Below, piece by piece: positions 61,706 to 64,000 of a stretch of DNA of 64,000 bases. Each line of letters begins with the position of its first letter. The stretch's first letter is position 1. Origin of the DNA: Flavobacterium sp. SUN052 (GTDB lineage Bacteria > Bacteroidota > Bacteroidia > Flavobacteriales > Flavobacteriaceae); NCBI RefSeq assembly GCF_028867935.1, contig NZ_JAPQNS010000007.1, forward strand, positions 1-64,000, in the 5' to 3' direction. The notes below the pieces were generated by a model. It did no database searches. It was not told the origin of the DNA and was given only the letters and a program-made list of their open reading frames with translations. The translations under genes and the position numbers were made by a program.

Positions 61706-64000
61706 TCACTTACCGTTTGAAACCTTATTCGGTTTGTTATCATCCAGTTGCTTGATGAGTTCCTTCACAGCTACGCTCAATTGTAGGTTTTGATCGGTGT
61801 AGCTCTCACCAATGGGCCGCGATACCGGTACATCAACGGGTCTTGGCGCTAATTCCATGTCTTTTCCTGTGTTGTCGGTGATGCGCGAAAATGGCAGTCT
61901 AATGGATGAACCATCAATAAGTTGGGCCGCCGACGTGAAAATGATCCAGCCCGCCGTTGGCTCGCCAACTACTTTACCCAGTTTGAGCGTTCGGTAACCT
62001 TCGGTAAAATCTTCGGCATCAGAAAGCGAATGCTGGTTGGTAACCAGAATCGTGGGTGTTTCCAGGGCCCGCTGTCCCAGTTGCGACCGGGCCGGTGCCG
62101 ACGGCAAGCCACGGGAAGTCATGGTGAGGTAGCCTTTCCGGGCAAATACGTCAATGGCGTATGGATTCACAAAACCACCGTTGTTATTACGGACATCGAC
62201 CACTACACCTTCGCGAGCGTGATTATCGGCATCCAGATCGATATACAGCTGGTTCAGCGACTCCGCCGACATATCGAACATGTGTACGTAGCCCAGTCGA
62301 CCACCGCTGGCCTTTTCGACAAAATCACGTTGCTGTTGAACCCACTGTTTGTAGAGCAACCCTTTTTCGGTAGCCAGATTAATCGGCATAACGCTTACCT
62401 CCCTTGCCGGTGCCGTAGGGGCCGAAGCCAGCGACAAGGTTGTCTGCCGATTGATTTTGTTGTTCAGCAACAACTCCAGGTTCGTAGCGGTATCAATGGT
62501 TTTACCATCCACCGCGAGCAGATAGTCCCCCGGTTTAATGGTTGCCGCCAGAGACGCAGGCCCCAGATTAATGACTTCAGTGATCAACAGCTTACCGGTA
62601 TTTTCGTAGGTGATCCGGTCAAAACGCAGCCCAAGTCGGCCGGTTGTTATATCGGTAGCCCCTTGTGGGCCCGATACGCCGGAGTGGGAGGCATTCATTT
62701 CACCCACCATCAGGCTGAGCAACCGGCGAAGTTCGTCGGGTGTGCGGGCGCCAGCCGCAAAGGGTTCATAACTGGTTCGTACGGCTTGCCAGTTGGTCCC
62801 GTGAAACTCTGGATCGTAGAAGCCTTTATTTTGCACATCCCAAGCCTGCTGAAAAACCTGTAGCTTTTCAGTGGCGAAGTCAACGTCCAGCTCAGCCGTT
62901 ACGCTCAGTGGTTTGGGCTCGCGTTTATCCAGCGTGATCGACTGAATGCGTCCCTGCTCCAGGTAAAATATCTCTTTCCCATCGGCCGTAAACTGGGCAT
63001 TACTTTTCTGTCCGGGGGTTGTCGTAAGCTGCCGAGCCACCGCTCGTTCGCTACCCGTTTCATCCAGCGAATAGGTGTACAGATTCTGACGACCAGCCAC
63101 GCTGGCAACCAGCAACAGGGTCTTTCCGTCTTTGCTGATGGTTTGCGCATCTACCTCAATACCAATTGGTAATAGGCTTAACCGCTGGCGGATTCCATCA
63201 AAAACCACCGTTGTCGCTTCTTTTCCGGCTGCTTTGGGTTTGCTGGCTACCCCAGACACCACAGCACTGTCGAGTGTGCTTCGCGAGGCTGTTGTGGTAG
63301 TTGCCGGGGCCGTTGTGCTTGGCCGTACGTTGCGGGGCACCTCTTCGTTGAACAGATCGCGAAACTGATCTTCACGGAACTTAGGTAATCGGGGCACCAG
63401 ATCCACTCGAGCCAGTTGAGCGGTTTCTGTCCGTTGGTTCGTACCGAACAGAATGTACTTTCCATCGGGGCTCCAGTTCACATTTCCCCCAAAGGTGTTG
63501 GCCAGAAAACTTACTGGCTTTGCTTCGCCACCGGCAGCTGGCACCACCCATACGTTGCGGAATGTTTTGGTGCCGAATGCCAGAAACGCGACCCATTTGC
63601 CATCGGGCGACCAGGTTATTGATCCGGCACCCGCAAACGGTGGGCGACCCAGGTATCCTTTGTACAAGACCCGATCTTTTTTGGTGCTCAGGTCCAGCAC
63701 GCGTAACTCCTGTCCGTTACGCATAAACGCCACCGACTGGCCATCGGGCGATACAACTGGCGAGCCATCGTCGAGATCAGAATCCGTTAATCGGGTTTCG
63801 GCACGTGTCGAAAAGTCGTACTGAAACAAATTGGCCATACCATTGCGGGTGCTAGCATAAATGAGCGTTCGGCTATTGGGGGTCCAGGCAAGTTGCGATT
63901 CCGGAGCTGGGGTCATACTCACACGAATGGCATCGCCACCGTCTTTGGCCGAAGCGGCAAAGACTTCGCCGTGTGCTGTAAATGCTACTTTTTTACCATC
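61706..64000 (-). CDS. Tricorn-like S41 protease (N-terminus beyond the window)
   Basis: At least 764 codons are open to the window edge; the true start lies past 64000. The visible N-terminal part has WD40-like/PD40 propeller repeats (TNRTLIYA-like SRTLIYASTRNGMANLFQY, SPDGQSVAFMRNG, SPDGKWVAFLAFG, SPDGKYILFGTNQ). After about residue 350 of the visible part come the C1/PDZ region (KPGDYLLAVDGKTID) and the S41 domain (GVVVDVRNNNGGFVNPYA, nucleophile candidate in QHSLSDAEDF, GEPTAGWIIF). Tricorn-type enzymes degrade peptides to small products. A Ser/Thr-rich linker (PSTTAPATTTTASR) sits between propeller parts. Signal peptide not visible. Confidence 0.85.
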   Translation of the reverse strand, partial: DGKKVAFTAHGEVFAASAKDGGDAIRVSMTPAPESQLAWTPNSRTLIYASTRNGMANLFQYDFSTRAETRLTDSDLDDGSPVVSPDGQSVAFMRNGQELRVLDLSTKKDRVLYKGYLGRPPFAGAGSITWSPDGKWVAFLAFGTKTFRNVWVVPAAGGEAKPVSFLANTFGGNVNWSPDGKYILFGTNQRTETAQLARVDLVPRLPKFREDQFRDLFNEEVPRNVRPSTTAPATTTTASRSTLDSAVVSGVASKPKAAGKEATTVVFDGIRQRLSLLPIGIEVDAQTISKDGKTLLLVASVAGRQNLYTYSLDETGSERAVARQLTTTPGQKSNAQFTADGKEIFYLEQGRIQSITLDKREPKPLSVTAELDVDFATEKLQVFQQAWDVQNKGFYDPEFHGTNWQAVRTSYEPFAAGARTPDELRRLLSLMVGEMNASHSGVSGPQGATDITTGRLGLRFDRITYENTGKLLITEVINLGPASLAATIKPGDYLLAVDGKTIDTATNLELLLNNKINRQTTLSLASAPTAPAREVSVMPINLATEKGLLYKQWVQQQRDFVEKASGGRLGYVHMFDMSAESLNQLYIDLDADNHAREGVVVDVRNNNGGFVNPYAIDVFARKGYLTMTSRGLPSAPARSQLGQRALETPTILVTNQHSLSDAEDFTEGYRTLKLGKVVGEPTAGWIIFTSAAQLIDGSSIRLPFSRITDNTGKDMELAPRPVDVPVSRPIGESYTDQNLQLSVAVKELIKQLDDNKPNKVSNGK

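Noticed and set aside
61922..62863. 313-residue plus-strand open frame
   Set aside because: Antisense to the S41/PDZ part of the Tricorn-like protease; composition rich in Arg/Gln/His as expected for a shadow frame.

Overview
The window reads as a chromosomal segment of a member of the Bacteroidota, order Cytophagales, most likely Spirosoma or a close relative (inference from gene content, not a database match). Support comes from C-terminal type IX secretion (T9SS) sorting domains, a TonB receptor with a carboxypeptidase-regulatory-like N-terminus followed by a DUF4249 lipoprotein, Bacteroidota-type RpoZ, OstA-like and DUF4835 proteins, a reg_prop/Y_Y_Y sensor kinase, and promoters of the Bacteroidota form TAnnTTTG. 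Base composition is even along the window. I see no rRNA, tRNA, CRISPR array, prophage or transposase.

Layout. 1-5 kb: Nudix hydrolase, ferredoxin-type reductase and a large one-component-like sensor kinase. 5-12 kb: a split YeeE/YedE thiosulfate-type transporter, a prolyl oligopeptidase, tilS and an OstA-like protein. 12-20 kb: a housekeeping block (T9SS cargo, bamD, rpoZ, coaBC, DUF4835, recN) followed by a SCO1/cytochrome c pair. 20-32 kb: a secreted amidotransferase-like protein, DUF427, a secreted GH5 cellulase, then a co-directional run of Gfo/Idh/MocA oxidoreductase, planctomycete-type cytochrome c/DUF1549/DUF1553 protein, DUF1501 protein, small lipoprotein, DUF1080 protein and DUF1624 membrane protein. 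32-41 kb: small envelope proteins, pgeF, galK, a fructose-6-phosphate aldolase-type transaldolase, ftsE, a broken SnoaL-like gene, a CDGSH/Fer4_19 iron-sulfur protein, OsmC and DUF3050. 41-49 kb: a second Gfo/Idh/MocA protein, DUF4174, a YdcZ-like transporter, the tail-specific protease Prc and an FKBP isomerase. 47-53 kb: an MHS-type transporter, a small membrane protein, propionyl-CoA synthetase and acetyl-CoA synthetase, which together look like short-chain acid uptake and activation. 53-64 kb: DUF1080, a YoeB-type toxin-antitoxin pair, an orphan MlaF ATPase, TonB receptor plus DUF4249, a subtilase-fold peptidase with an unusual catalytic Glu, a small membrane protein and a Tricorn-like protease cut by the window end.

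Two things stand out. First, the gene run at 24.3-32.5 kb combines sugar oxidoreductase, multi-heme-motif cytochrome, Tat-exported DUF1501 and DUF1080 (3-keto-glycoside cleaving family) and may be an extracytoplasmic oxidative route for glycan breakdown, located beside a secreted cellulase. Second, at least eight intergenic gaps carry long imperfect inverted repeats, most of them built from drifting seven-base words. The words differ from site to site, but the architecture is shared (stems of about 23-40 bases, loops of about 12-40). In three places the repeat reaches into a gene end or start codon. They resemble the short tandemly repeated heptamers described in cyanobacteria and are the best candidate for an undescribed element class here.
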